DNA from: Polynucleobacter sp. TSB-Sco08W16
GTDB taxonomy: Bacteria > Pseudomonadota > Gammaproteobacteria > Burkholderiales > Burkholderiaceae
DNA length: 64,000 nucleotides
Direction of reading: 5' to 3'
Assembly (NCBI RefSeq): GCF_018687455.1
Contig: NZ_CP061291.1
Span: forward strand, 124,001-188,000
Below, one piece after another: positions 27,236 to 35,742 of this stretch; position 1 is the first letter of the stretch; the number at the start of each line of letters is the position of its first letter. The position numbers were made by a program, and so were the translations under genes. Under the pieces are notes generated by a model. The model was not told the DNA's origin, did no database searches, and saw nothing but the letters and a program-made list of their open reading frames with translations.

Positions 27236-27862
27236 ATGTCACCCATTGATCGTCTCATTACTGAGTTTGATACTGCGCTTCGATCTGTTGTTGGCGGGGC
27301 AAATGCTACAAGACCAACGCCAGGCTCGACATCATCAAATTTCTCTTTAGATGCAGCAGAACGTAATCATGCTGCTGGATTGATGCGCGTCAATCACGTT
27401 GGCGAAGTGTGCGCGCAAGCACTTTATCAGTCTCAAAAATTGGTCGCTAGAAATGCACAAATTCAAGAGATGTTGGAGCACTCTGGCCAAGAAGAAATGG
27501 ATCACCTAGCATGGTGTGAAACACGCCTTCAAGAGCTAGGCTCTCATACCAGTTATCTCAATCCATTGTGGTATGCAGGTTCTTTTGCAATTGGATTGGC
27601 TGCGGGCCTAGCGGGTGACAAGTGGAGCTTAGGTTTTGTTGCAGAAACAGAAAAGCAAGTTGAAAATCATCTTGAGAGTCATCTAGAAAAATTACCGCTA
27701 GAAGACCATCGTTCGCGAGCCATTGTTGATCAAATGCGTATCGATGAAATAGAGCATGGACGAGCAGCTTTGCATGCAGGTGGAGTGACATTGCCAGAGC
27801 CAATTCAAAAAGTGATGAAGGGCTTATCTAAGGTGATGACGAGTACTGCTTACAAAATCTAA
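27236..27862 (+). CDS. coq7: 2-nonaprenyl-3-methyl-6-methoxy-1,4-benzoquinol hydroxylase (Coq7 type)
   Basis: A 208-residue di-iron carboxylate protein. The iron ligands are visible as the repeated Glu and ExxH units: RVNHVGEVCAQAL, QEEMDHLAW, ETEKQVENHLESH and DEIEHGRAA. Coq7 carries out the C6 hydroxylation in ubiquinone synthesis, the role of the unrelated UbiF in E. coli. It follows bioB by 15 bp; the biotin link is probably only positional. After it comes the 290-bp region that leads into the division cluster. Confidence 0.95.
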   Translation: MSPIDRLITEFDTALRSVVGGANATRPTPGSTSSNFSLDAAERNHAAGLMRVNHVGEVCAQALYQSQKLVARNAQIQEMLEHSGQEEMDHLAWCETRLQELGSHTSYLNPLWYAGSFAIGLAAGLAGDKWSLGFVAETEKQVENHLESHLEKLPLEDHRSRAIVDQMRIDEIEHGRAALHAGGVTLPEPIQKVMKGLSKVMTSTAYKI

Positions 27863-28096
27863 GCTTTTGATCGTTTCCTGAAGATATGTAAATATTTTTT
27901 GGTTTTATTTCTGTAAATACTGGTTTTAAATACAGTATATTTACCCATTATCTGGCCTTATAGCTAAGATCTATTCTTAAGTGTATTTTCCAAGCCATTG
28001 TTTCAAGTAGCTATTTTATTATCACCATTTTGTGAACACATGACGCTAAGTGTTTGTAAACACTAGAGAAATTCCCAAAAAAATAGCCAAAAACAC
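27863..28096. promoter_or_regulatory. AT-rich leader of the mra/dcw cluster with three dyads
   Basis: This region has no plausible gene. It is AT-rich and contains three inverted repeats: GTAAATACTG (27913-27922) with CAGTATATTTAC (27933-27944); TGTGAACACA (28031-28040); and AGTGTTTGTAAACACT (28049-28064), whose 7-bp arms match exactly around a 2-bp centre. The last two lie roughly 70-100 bp upstream of the inferred mra transcription start, where an activator could bind. The first might act as a weak end for coq7 but lacks a clean U tract. No function is known from the sequence alone. Confidence 0.4.
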
Positions 28097-28125
28097 TTGA
28101 CCCTCCTATTGCGATCCTCTAAAGT
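28097..28125 (+). promoter_or_regulatory. Sigma-70-type promoter of the mra/dcw cluster
   Basis: TTGACC (28097-28102) and TAAAGT (28120-28125) are separated by exactly 17 bp and match the -35 and -10 consensus at 5/6 and 4/6 positions. Transcription would begin near 28132, about 20 bp before the mraZ ATG. The -10 element overlaps the first MraZ repeat. Confidence 0.65.
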
Positions 28126-28148
28126 GGGAGGAAGTGTGAAAAAGTGGG
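28124..28148 (+). promoter_or_regulatory. MraZ-box operator: three repeats at 10-bp spacing
   Basis: GTGGG (28124-28128), GTGTG (28134-28138) and GTGGG (28144-28148) are spaced by 10 bp, with 5-bp spacers, matching the direct-repeat operator known for MraZ. Two repeats are exact and the middle one has one change. The array starts inside the -10 element and ends 4 bp before the mraZ ATG, so bound MraZ would block polymerase and perhaps the ribosome-binding region. Confidence 0.8.
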
Positions 28149-28152
28149 GTAA

Positions 28153-28584
28153 ATGGTGTTTCAAGGTGCGTCAGCTCTCAATTTAGATGCAAAAGGTCGG
28201 ATGTCGATTCCGGCAAAGCATCGTGACGCCCTGTTAGTTCAGGGTGAGGGGCGAATCACGCTGACAAAACACCCTGATGGCTGCCTTTTATTGTTCCCAA
28301 GGCCTGAGTGGGAGAGCTTTCGAGCCAGAGTTGCGCAACTTCCAATGGACGCCCATTGGTGGCGCAGAATTTTTCTTGGCAATGCAGCGGAGATGGATCT
28401 TGATAGTGCAGGCCGTGTTTTGGTGAGTCCAGAATTACGTGCTGCAGCAGGAATAGAAAAAACAGTGATCTTGCTTGGTATGGGTAGTCACTTGGAGTTG
28501 TGGGATGCGGCAACATACGCTGCAAAAGAACAGGCTGCGATTGCGCAAGGCATGCCTGAAGCACTCAAGCAATTTAATTTTTGA
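28153..28584 (+). CDS. mraZ: Transcriptional regulator MraZ
   Basis: A 143-residue protein with two SpoVT/AbrB-like halves. Each half has the paired DxxGR motif: LDAKGRMSIPAKHRD (first) and LDSAGRVLVSPELRA (second). MraZ forms ring-shaped oligomers that bind GTGGG repeats and repress the dcw cluster, including itself. GTG 28156, one codon downstream, would give the common MFQGA beginning and is an alternative start. It is the first gene of the cluster; rsmH follows 12 bp later. Confidence 0.97.
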   Translation: MVFQGASALNLDAKGRMSIPAKHRDALLVQGEGRITLTKHPDGCLLLFPRPEWESFRARVAQLPMDAHWWRRIFLGNAAEMDLDSAGRVLVSPELRAAAGIEKTVILLGMGSHLELWDAATYAAKEQAAIAQGMPEALKQFNF

Positions 28585-28596
28585 TGACAGGGTGCT

Positions 28597-29547
28597 ATGA
28601 ACATAACTCATCGCCCAGTGTTACTGGCCGAGGCGGTGACGGCGCTAACCAATGGCCCGCTCATTCAGAATCAAAACGCAGCAAAAAATATTTTAGTCAT
28701 CGATGGAACCTTTGGGCGTGGTGGCCATACACAGGCGCTGCTCAAAGAGTTGCCGACTTCCGCGCGCATGATTTCCTTCGACAAAGATTTGGATGCGATA
28801 GCCGTAGCAGAAAAAATCAACGATCCACGTTTATCGATTGTGCACGACAGTTTTGCGCAAATGGATCAGTACGCTCAAGCAGAATCAGTCGATGGAATTT
28901 TGTTGGACCTTGGTATCAGCTCGCCGCAAGTGGACGAAGCTCATCGGGGATTTTCATTTCGTCGCGATGGTCCGCTCGATATGCGGATGAATACGGATCA
29001 AGGTCAAACAGCAGCAGAGTGGTTGGAGCAAGCGCCCCAGGAGGAAATCACGCACGTGATTAAGACCTACGGAGAAGAGCGTTTTGCATTCCAAATCGCT
29101 AAAGCTATTGTGGCTAAGCGAGAAGAAGGATTGTCCCCAAAAACAACTATGCAATTGGCCAGTTTGGTTGCTAGCGTAGTGCGCACCCGTGAAGCAGGAC
29201 AAGACCCGGCTACAAGAACCTTTCAAGCGCTCCGTATTTTTATCAATCGTGAATTGGAAGATTTAGAGCTAGGCCTTAAAGCGGCGCTGGGATTATTAAA
29301 GCCAGGTGCCAGGCTGGCAGTTATTAGTTTCCACTCCCTGGAAGATCGTATTGTTAAGCAATTTTTGCAAGCACATGCAAAAGTAGAAATTCCTCGTGGT
29401 TTGCCTGTACGTGAAAAAGATTTACCACAAAGTGCGCTTGAAATTATTGGTCGCGTTAAGCCTAGTGATTTAGAAGTTGCAGAAAATCCTCGTGCACGTT
29501 CAGCAATTATGCGAGTGGCAGAAAAGCGTATGGGGGCATTGGTATGA
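28597..29547 (+). CDS. rsmH: 16S rRNA (cytosine-1402-N4)-methyltransferase
   Basis: A 316-residue SAM methyltransferase (formerly MraW). It has HRPVLLAEAV at the start, the SAM loop IDGTFGRGGHTQALL, LDLGISSPQVDEAHRGFSFRRDGPLDMRM and the SFHSLEDRIVKQF segment. It adds the N4 methyl of m4Cm1402 in the ribosomal P site. The stop overlaps the ftsL start by 4 bp (ATGA). Confidence 0.98.
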   Translation: MNITHRPVLLAEAVTALTNGPLIQNQNAAKNILVIDGTFGRGGHTQALLKELPTSARMISFDKDLDAIAVAEKINDPRLSIVHDSFAQMDQYAQAESVDGILLDLGISSPQVDEAHRGFSFRRDGPLDMRMNTDQGQTAAEWLEQAPQEEITHVIKTYGEERFAFQIAKAIVAKREEGLSPKTTMQLASLVASVVRTREAGQDPATRTFQALRIFINRELEDLELGLKAALGLLKPGARLAVISFHSLEDRIVKQFLQAHAKVEIPRGLPVREKDLPQSALEIIGRVKPSDLEVAENPRARSAIMRVAEKRMGALV

Positions 29548-29810
29548 ATCGTGCCACCTTGACCTTATTGGCTCTGTTATTAATATGCGCTCTATCGCTT
29601 GTAGCTGCACAGCAGCGTGCCCGTAAATTATTCGTTGCCCAAGAACGTGCTCAGATTGAGGAGCGCAAGTTGAATCAAGACTGGTTACGTCTGGAGTATG
29701 AACAGCGCAATCTCTCTAAGTCTGCGCGTATTCGTGATGTAGCACGCAACCAATTACGCATGGTGCCAATTTCTCCCGAACGTACTTTGTACTTGAAGGA
29801 GGCTCAATGA
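29544..29810 (+). CDS. ftsL: Cell division protein FtsL
   Basis: An 88-residue bitopic protein: one N-terminal membrane segment (about residues 4-22), then a periplasmic coiled coil (about 30-65) ending in RMVPISPERTLYL. FtsL forms a complex with FtsB and FtsQ and activates FtsWI. FtsB is not encoded here. Position between rsmH and ftsI, with 4-bp overlaps on both sides, supports the call for a protein with little sequence conservation. Confidence 0.92.
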   Translation: MNRATLTLLALLLICALSLVAAQQRARKLFVAQERAQIEERKLNQDWLRLEYEQRNLSKSARIRDVARNQLRMVPISPERTLYLKEAQ

Positions 29811-31579
29811 GGCCGGTTGGGTTTTCTACAACGCCGAATTTAGTCTTGCGCTTGCCAATGTGGCGGTCGCGCTTAATGCTATTCCTTTTGTTCTTTGTCT
29901 TCATGATGTTGCTATTACGTGCATTCTGGATTCAGGGTCCAGGTAATGCATTTTATGAAGCAAAGGGTGTGCGTGGTACCCAGCGTGAGTTGGAGTTACC
30001 TGCAAGTCGCGGAAAAATTTTAGATCGCAATGGCCAGGTCATTGCTACTAGTCTTGAGGCCAAGTCTGTTATTGCCTATAACGATACTGTCCCAGATGAC
30101 TTAGCTGCCGATAAAGTCCAAAAGCTCGCCAGCTTGTTACAAATTAGCGAGTCTGATTTGCGTAGGAAGTTAAAGGAAGAGCGCAAACAAATTTTCTTGA
30201 AGCGCCAAGTAGATCCAGAAGTCGCCCAACAGATTAAACAGCTAGAGATTCCTGGCATCGGTCTAAACAATGAATATCGCCGCTTCTATCCTGAAGGCGA
30301 AGCAATGGCTCACGTTGTTGGCTTTACTAATGTGAACGATAAAGGTCAGGAGGGTATGGAACTCTCCCGCGAGAATGAGCTGGCAGCCCATCCCGGTCAA
30401 AGACGCGTTGTTGTTGATCGTCTTGGTCGCGTGGTTGAAGACGTAGCGATTGAGCAGTTGCCACAAAATGGTAAAGACTTGCAGCTCTCCATCGATAGCA
30501 AAATCCAATTCCTCGCTTATAACGCTGTAAAGAACGCGGTTGAGCAACATCATGCAAAAGCAGGTGGTGCTGTAGTGTTAGATACCCAAACTGGCGAAAT
30601 TTTGGCGCTTGCAAACTACCCAAGCTATAACCCCAACGATCGAAGAAATCTGAGTGGCGAGCAGTTACGCAATCGCGTGATGACCGATACTTTTGAGCCA
30701 GGCTCAACGATGAAGCCTTTGACGATATCCATCGCTTTAGAAAAAGGAGCCGTCACGCCTAATACCAATATGGTGATCGGCGCCTCTTATCTTGTGGGCC
30801 CAAAACCCATTACTGATACTCACCCCTATGGTAATTTGACAGTTGCACAGGTTATTCAAAAGTCTAGCAATATTGGTACAGCAAAAATTGCAATGAATAA
30901 TCTTTCACCAGAAGAGATGTGGGATTTTTATACTTCTGTCGGTTTAGGTCAATCACCAAAGATTGGTTTCCCTGGTGCAGTCGCAGGTACGGTGCATCCA
31001 TTTAAAAAATGGATGCCAACTGATCAAGCCCGCATTGCATTTGGTTACGGTATTTCTGCTTCCTTATTCCAAGTAGCCCGTGCTTACACAATCTTTGCTC
31101 GCGATGGTGAGTTGGTGCCGCTGACTATCGAACGTAGTCCAGAATTTAAGCCTGGTACACGAGTGCTCTCAGCAAAGACCGCCTCCGAAATGCGGGAAAT
31201 GATGGAGACGGTGACTGAGCCTGGCGGTACTGCTGTCAAGGCTCAGACTGAAGGCTATCGTGTAGGTGGTAAGACAGGTACAGCGCATAAATTAGTAGGA
31301 AAAGGTTACGGTAATTCTTATCGTGCTTACTTTGCAGGACTTGCCCCTATTAGTGCTCCACGAATTGTGGTGGCAGTCATGATTGATGAGCCTACCGGTG
31401 GAAGTCACTACGGTGGTGATGTAGCGGCGCCGGTATTTTCAACTATTGTTGGGGAGACCTTGAGAACGCTTAATGTTCTCCCTGATAGTAAAGTGAAGCA
31501 AACGGCGCTTGATGAAAAGATTCCTGCGGATGTTCGCACAGCTAGTGCACAGACGCAGCATGTGGTTTCAAAAAGATGA
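29807..31579 (+). CDS. ftsI: Peptidoglycan D,D-transpeptidase FtsI (PBP3)
   Basis: The 590-residue class B penicillin-binding protein has an N-terminal membrane anchor (about residues 25-45), a PBP dimerisation domain, and a transpeptidase domain with the catalytic STMK (in EPGSTMKP), SSN (in KSSNIGT) and KTGT (in GKTGTAHK) motifs. It cross-links septal peptidoglycan together with the polymerase FtsW, encoded in the same cluster. Start and stop overlap ftsL and murE. Confidence 0.97.
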   Translation: MRPVGFSTTPNLVLRLPMWRSRLMLFLLFFVFMMLLLRAFWIQGPGNAFYEAKGVRGTQRELELPASRGKILDRNGQVIATSLEAKSVIAYNDTVPDDLAADKVQKLASLLQISESDLRRKLKEERKQIFLKRQVDPEVAQQIKQLEIPGIGLNNEYRRFYPEGEAMAHVVGFTNVNDKGQEGMELSRENELAAHPGQRRVVVDRLGRVVEDVAIEQLPQNGKDLQLSIDSKIQFLAYNAVKNAVEQHHAKAGGAVVLDTQTGEILALANYPSYNPNDRRNLSGEQLRNRVMTDTFEPGSTMKPLTISIALEKGAVTPNTNMVIGASYLVGPKPITDTHPYGNLTVAQVIQKSSNIGTAKIAMNNLSPEEMWDFYTSVGLGQSPKIGFPGAVAGTVHPFKKWMPTDQARIAFGYGISASLFQVARAYTIFARDGELVPLTIERSPEFKPGTRVLSAKTASEMREMMETVTEPGGTAVKAQTEGYRVGGKTGTAHKLVGKGYGNSYRAYFAGLAPISAPRIVVAVMIDEPTGGSHYGGDVAAPVFSTIVGETLRTLNVLPDSKVKQTALDEKIPADVRTASAQTQHVVSKR

Positions 31580-31587
31580 GGGTGACG

Positions 31588-33123
31588 ATGAATCTGGACC
31601 CCAATCATTTGATTGACCACTTACAAGCCTTAGTAAGCCCATCTGCAAAAGTGAGTGCAGATAGTCGTCAGATCCAACCTGGGGATATCTTTTTTGCATA
31701 TCCAGTCGGACACGGTAATGCATTGCGTGATGGCCGTGAATTTATTGATGCCGCTTTACAAAACGGAGCAGCAGTGGTGGTATTTGATCCTGCCGGGGTA
31801 GATGCTGGTTACTTAGATCATGCTCAATGTATCGCAGTTGAAAAGCTTGCAGAAAAAGCTGGCAAACTCTGCGCTCAATGGTATGGCGAACCAAGTAAGC
31901 AATTACAAATAATAGGTGTTACTGGTACGAACGGTAAAACCAGTATTACCCAGTGGTTAGCTAAAGCCCTAGATCAGCCTAACCATCGCACAGCAGTATT
32001 GGGTACCTTGGGTACTGGCTTTCCTGGTGCTTTAGAAAAGACGGGATACACCACTCCAGATGCACCCAAACTACAGACTCAGTTAAAAGAGTTGTTAGAT
32101 GCTGGCGCAAAACAAATTGCAATGGAAGTGTCTTCTCATGCGCTTCATCAATACCGCATTTCTGGAACTTTGATCAATTGCGCAGTCTTCACCAACCTGA
32201 CGCAAGATCATTTGGACTATCACGGCAGTATGGCGAACTACGCAGAAGCCAAGGCGAGTCTGTTTAGTCAGCCGGGCCTTGAGCATGCTGTTATTAACTT
32301 AGATGATCCTTTTGGCCGTGAGCTAGCTATGAATCTACTAGCTAAGGATGAAGTTAAGGTTTGGGCATACGCATTAAATCAATCCGCCTTTAAAGGCTTT
32401 GAAAAATTTGGTGATCGTCTGCAGCGCATTTATGCAGTAGGCAATGCTTTCAATAGCACTGGATATGATTCTGTATTTACTTATGAAGGGGTAGGTGAAA
32501 ATTCCTTACATATTCCTTTGTTAGGTGAATTTAATTTAAGTAATGCGCTCGCCGTTTGGACGGTGTTGCTCACACAGGGGCTTACTGGAGATGAGGCAAG
32601 TAAGCGAGTAAGTCAATTACAGCCAGTGCTTGGTCGCATGGAACTCATTCCCCTTGGACATAACCCAAAGTTAGCCGGTCCTTTAGCAGTCGTCGATTAC
32701 GCACACACTCCAGATGCATTGCAAAAGACTTTGCAGGCTTTACGCCCAATTGCGGAGCAGCGTGGAGGAATACTGTGGTGCGTATTTGGTTGTGGCGGAG
32801 ATCGCGATAGCGGTAAGCGTCCACAAATGGGTGCAGTAGCCGAGAAATGTGCTGACCAGGTCATTATCACCAGCGATAACCCAAGATCAGAAGATCCTCA
32901 GCAAATCATGGAAATGATTCGTAGCGGTATGAACGCATCAGAAAAAGTACAGATGATTGTTGACCGTGCTTCAGCAATCATGGCGGCAGTTCGTCATGCA
33001 AATGCCCAAGATGTTGTGTTGGTAGCTGGTAAAGGCCATGAAACTTCGCAAGAAATTAGCGGTAAAAGCTTTGATTTTTCTGATCAAGAGCATATTCGTC
33101 TGGCCGCTGGAGGTTTGGTCTGA
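31588..33123 (+). CDS. murE: UDP-MurNAc-tripeptide synthetase MurE
   Basis: A Mur ligase of 511 residues from ATG 31588, which has GAGGGTGACG just upstream; an ATG at 31576 overlapping the ftsI stop is the alternative. It has the ATP loop GVTGTNGKTS, the Mur-fold HAL segment and DNPRSEDP, the motif that selects meso-diaminopimelate, so the enzyme should add meso-DAP to UDP-MurNAc-L-Ala-D-Glu. It shares one base with murF. Confidence 0.97.
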   Translation: MNLDPNHLIDHLQALVSPSAKVSADSRQIQPGDIFFAYPVGHGNALRDGREFIDAALQNGAAVVVFDPAGVDAGYLDHAQCIAVEKLAEKAGKLCAQWYGEPSKQLQIIGVTGTNGKTSITQWLAKALDQPNHRTAVLGTLGTGFPGALEKTGYTTPDAPKLQTQLKELLDAGAKQIAMEVSSHALHQYRISGTLINCAVFTNLTQDHLDYHGSMANYAEAKASLFSQPGLEHAVINLDDPFGRELAMNLLAKDEVKVWAYALNQSAFKGFEKFGDRLQRIYAVGNAFNSTGYDSVFTYEGVGENSLHIPLLGEFNLSNALAVWTVLLTQGLTGDEASKRVSQLQPVLGRMELIPLGHNPKLAGPLAVVDYAHTPDALQKTLQALRPIAEQRGGILWCVFGCGGDRDSGKRPQMGAVAEKCADQVIITSDNPRSEDPQQIMEMIRSGMNASEKVQMIVDRASAIMAAVRHANAQDVVLVAGKGHETSQEISGKSFDFSDQEHIRLAAGGLV

Positions 33124-34568
33124 TGTCTGGAATGACAACACTCGCCCAAGTACACGCAATGTTGCCTGGAAGCACTTTGCTTAATGTCACAGTAGAGTCA
33201 GCAAAAACCTTAATGCTTTCTAGGGTTGGAACAGATAGTCGTCAAATTGAAGCTGGCGAACTATTTGTCGCTTTGGCTGGCGAACGTTTTGATGCACAAG
33301 ATTTCCTGGTGGATGTCACTAAGAGTGGTGCAGGCGCTGCATTAGTCAGCAAGAAAGAGAAGTGCCCAGGAAATTTACCCGCAATTTGTATTGCCGATAC
33401 TCGTATTGGCTTAGGCCAGCTCGCAAAGGCCTGGCGTGCAAATTATGACATCCCATTGGCTTTGGTTACTGGTAGTAATGGCAAGACCACAGTCAAGGAA
33501 ATGATTGCTTCCATATTTAAAGCAGCAGTCGGTGAGGCGCATACCTTGGTGACGAAAGGTAATCTCAATAATGATATTGGCTTGCCACTGACTATATTGA
33601 AATTACGTTCCTCTGATCAGCTGGCGGTAGTCGAACTAGGCATGAATCATCCAGGTGAAACTGCACAATTGGCGGCGATCGCACAAGCAAATATTGCCTT
33701 GATTAATAATGCTCAACGAGAGCACCAAGAGTTCATGGCAACTGTTGCTGCAGTTGCCCAAGAGCATGCTGATGTGATTCACTCCTTGTCAAAAGATGGT
33801 ATTGCAGTTTTCCCGGCGGACTCAGAGTTCACTAATGTTTGGCGTGAAGCAGCAGAGCAGCGCAAAGTAGTTGACTTTGCATTAATGACTGGTCAAGCCA
33901 GCTCATCTGCTGCAGTAAAAGGGCATCTTTCAAATACCGGACGAGTAGTAGTAAGTACTGAAATTGGCTCTGTTGAGATTCAATTGAATACATTAGGTAG
34001 TCACAATGTACGCAATGCATTAGCAGCGAGTGCAGTTGCTGTGGCTGCAGGCATTAGTCTGGAAAAGATTAAACAAGGTCTGGAGGCATTTGCTCCCGTT
34101 AACGGACGTATGCAGGCTAAAAAGATCGACTCCAATCACACCTTAATTGATGATAGTTACAACGCAAATCCTGATTCTGTGCGGGCTGCAATCGATGCAT
34201 TAAAGCAGTCTGGCAATAGTTCTTGGTTAATTTTGGGGGACATGGGCGAGGTTGGCAATCAAGGGCCTGAGTTTCACCGCGAAGTAGGCGCTTATGCAGC
34301 TGAGCAGGGTGTTACAAAATTATTTGCGCTTGGCGATCAATGTCAATTTGCAATTCAAGGCTTTGATGGGGTTAAGCAAGCCAATACTTCATCACAAGGA
34401 ATTCATTTTTCGGATATGGATAGTTTGATTTCCCAATTGCGAGATGCGTTGCATGCGCAATCAACAGGGAGCAATCAGCATTTGAATATTTTAGTTAAGG
34501 GTTCACGATTTATGCGCATGGAGCGTGTAGTGCAAGCCTTGTTAGAGGAGGCTAAAACATGCTCTTAA
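33123..34568 (+). CDS. murF: UDP-MurNAc-tripeptide:D-alanyl-D-alanine ligase
   Basis: A 481-residue Mur ligase with the ATP loop LVTGSNGKTTVKEMI, the KGNLNNDIGLPLT segment characteristic of MurF and DDSYNANPDSVRAAIDAL. It adds the D-Ala-D-Ala made by Ddl (encoded downstream) to complete the pentapeptide. Its ATG overlaps the murE stop; a second ATG three codons later (33132) is also possible. It overlaps mraY by 10 bp. Confidence 0.98.
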   Translation: MSGMTTLAQVHAMLPGSTLLNVTVESAKTLMLSRVGTDSRQIEAGELFVALAGERFDAQDFLVDVTKSGAGAALVSKKEKCPGNLPAICIADTRIGLGQLAKAWRANYDIPLALVTGSNGKTTVKEMIASIFKAAVGEAHTLVTKGNLNNDIGLPLTILKLRSSDQLAVVELGMNHPGETAQLAAIAQANIALINNAQREHQEFMATVAAVAQEHADVIHSLSKDGIAVFPADSEFTNVWREAAEQRKVVDFALMTGQASSSAAVKGHLSNTGRVVVSTEIGSVEIQLNTLGSHNVRNALAASAVAVAAGISLEKIKQGLEAFAPVNGRMQAKKIDSNHTLIDDSYNANPDSVRAAIDALKQSGNSSWLILGDMGEVGNQGPEFHREVGAYAAEQGVTKLFALGDQCQFAIQGFDGVKQANTSSQGIHFSDMDSLISQLRDALHAQSTGSNQHLNILVKGSRFMRMERVVQALLEEAKTCS

Positions 34569-35728
34569 TGTTAGCCCAATGGCTGCAAGATGATTTCGGA
34601 TTCTTCCGCGTCTTTAATTACATCACTTTTAGGGCGGTGATGGCAACGGTCACTGCCTTATTGATTGGATTGGCTGCCGGCCCTTGGGTGATTCGTAAGC
34701 TGGCTGAACTCAAGATGGGGCAGGCTGTTCGTACGGATGGACCTCAAACCCATTTAGTTAAATCGGGCACACCAACAATGGGCGGCATCCTGATATTGAT
34801 TGGCATTTTTGTTTCTTGCATGCTCTGGGCTGATTTGAGTAATCGCTTTATTTGGATTGTGATGATTGTGACCTTTGGGTTCGGTGCAGTAGGTTGGGTC
34901 GATGACTATCGTAAGGTTGCATACAAGGATCCAAAGGGTATGCCTTCACGAGAAAAATTCTTCTGGCAAACCTTGATTGGTTTGTTTGCTGCTATTTACT
35001 TGGCATTCTCAGTATCTGAAGTCAATAACCTTAAGGTCTTGCAATTGTTCTATGAGTGGCTAAAGAGCGGTTTTGCATTAGACCTTCCTGCTAAGACCAA
35101 TTTACTTCTGCCATTTATTAAAGAGGTCAGCTACCCATTGGGAATGATGGGCTTCATCATTTTGAGCTACTTAGTGATTGTTGGTAGCAGTAATGCTGTG
35201 AATTTAACGGATGGTCTTGATGGTTTAGTGATCATGCCAGTGATTTTGGTAGGCGCGGCTTTAGGTGCCTTTGCTTATGTGATGGGTAATGCTATTTACG
35301 CCAAGTACTTACTGTTTCCCTACATTCCCGGTGCTGGCGAGCTCATGATTTTCTGTGGAGCTATGGGTGGTGCTGGCCTTGCTTTCCTTTGGTACAACAC
35401 GCATCCAGCCCAAGTGTTTATGGGTGATGTTGGCGCTCTTGCTCTAGGTGGCGCGCTTGGAACGATTGCCGTAATTGTGCGTCAAGAGATTGTGCTCTTT
35501 GTGATGGGTGGAATCTTTGTGGCTGAAACGGTTTCTGTGATGTTACAAGTGTTTTGGTTCAAGTTCACTAAGAAGCATTTTGGTGAGGGGCGTCGCATTT
35601 TCCGGATGGCACCCTTGCATCACCACTTTGAATTGGGTGGCTGGAAAGAAACACAGGTCGTTGTTCGTTTCTGGATTATCACCATCTTATTAGTTTTAGT
35701 TGGTTTATCAAGCTTGAAATTACGGTAA
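34559..35728 (+). CDS. mraY: Phospho-MurNAc-pentapeptide transferase
   Basis: A 389-residue integral membrane enzyme with about ten hydrophobic helices. It has GTPTMGG, FGAVGWVDDYRKV (Asp pair), NLTDGLDGL and the cytoplasmic His motif MAPLHHHFELGGW. It moves phospho-MurNAc-pentapeptide from UDP onto undecaprenyl phosphate to form lipid I. MurG, four genes on, makes lipid II from it. Confidence 0.98.
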   Translation: MLLMLAQWLQDDFGFFRVFNYITFRAVMATVTALLIGLAAGPWVIRKLAELKMGQAVRTDGPQTHLVKSGTPTMGGILILIGIFVSCMLWADLSNRFIWIVMIVTFGFGAVGWVDDYRKVAYKDPKGMPSREKFFWQTLIGLFAAIYLAFSVSEVNNLKVLQLFYEWLKSGFALDLPAKTNLLLPFIKEVSYPLGMMGFIILSYLVIVGSSNAVNLTDGLDGLVIMPVILVGAALGAFAYVMGNAIYAKYLLFPYIPGAGELMIFCGAMGGAGLAFLWYNTHPAQVFMGDVGALALGGALGTIAVIVRQEIVLFVMGGIFVAETVSVMLQVFWFKFTKKHFGEGRRIFRMAPLHHHFELGGWKETQVVVRFWIITILLVLVGLSSLKLR

Positions 35729-35742
35729 GCCGAAGAATAAAT

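Noticed and set aside
28014..28030. TTATCACCA as a possible DnaA box and replication origin
   Set aside because: Only 7 of 9 bases match and there is no cluster of further boxes, dnaA or dnaN nearby.
28136..28186. 16-codon leader ORF (GTG start) out of frame with mraZ, with GGAGG just upstream
   Set aside because: The GGAGG lies between the -10 element and the predicted transcription start, so it would not be in the mRNA from the visible promoter. It may matter only if transcription starts further upstream.
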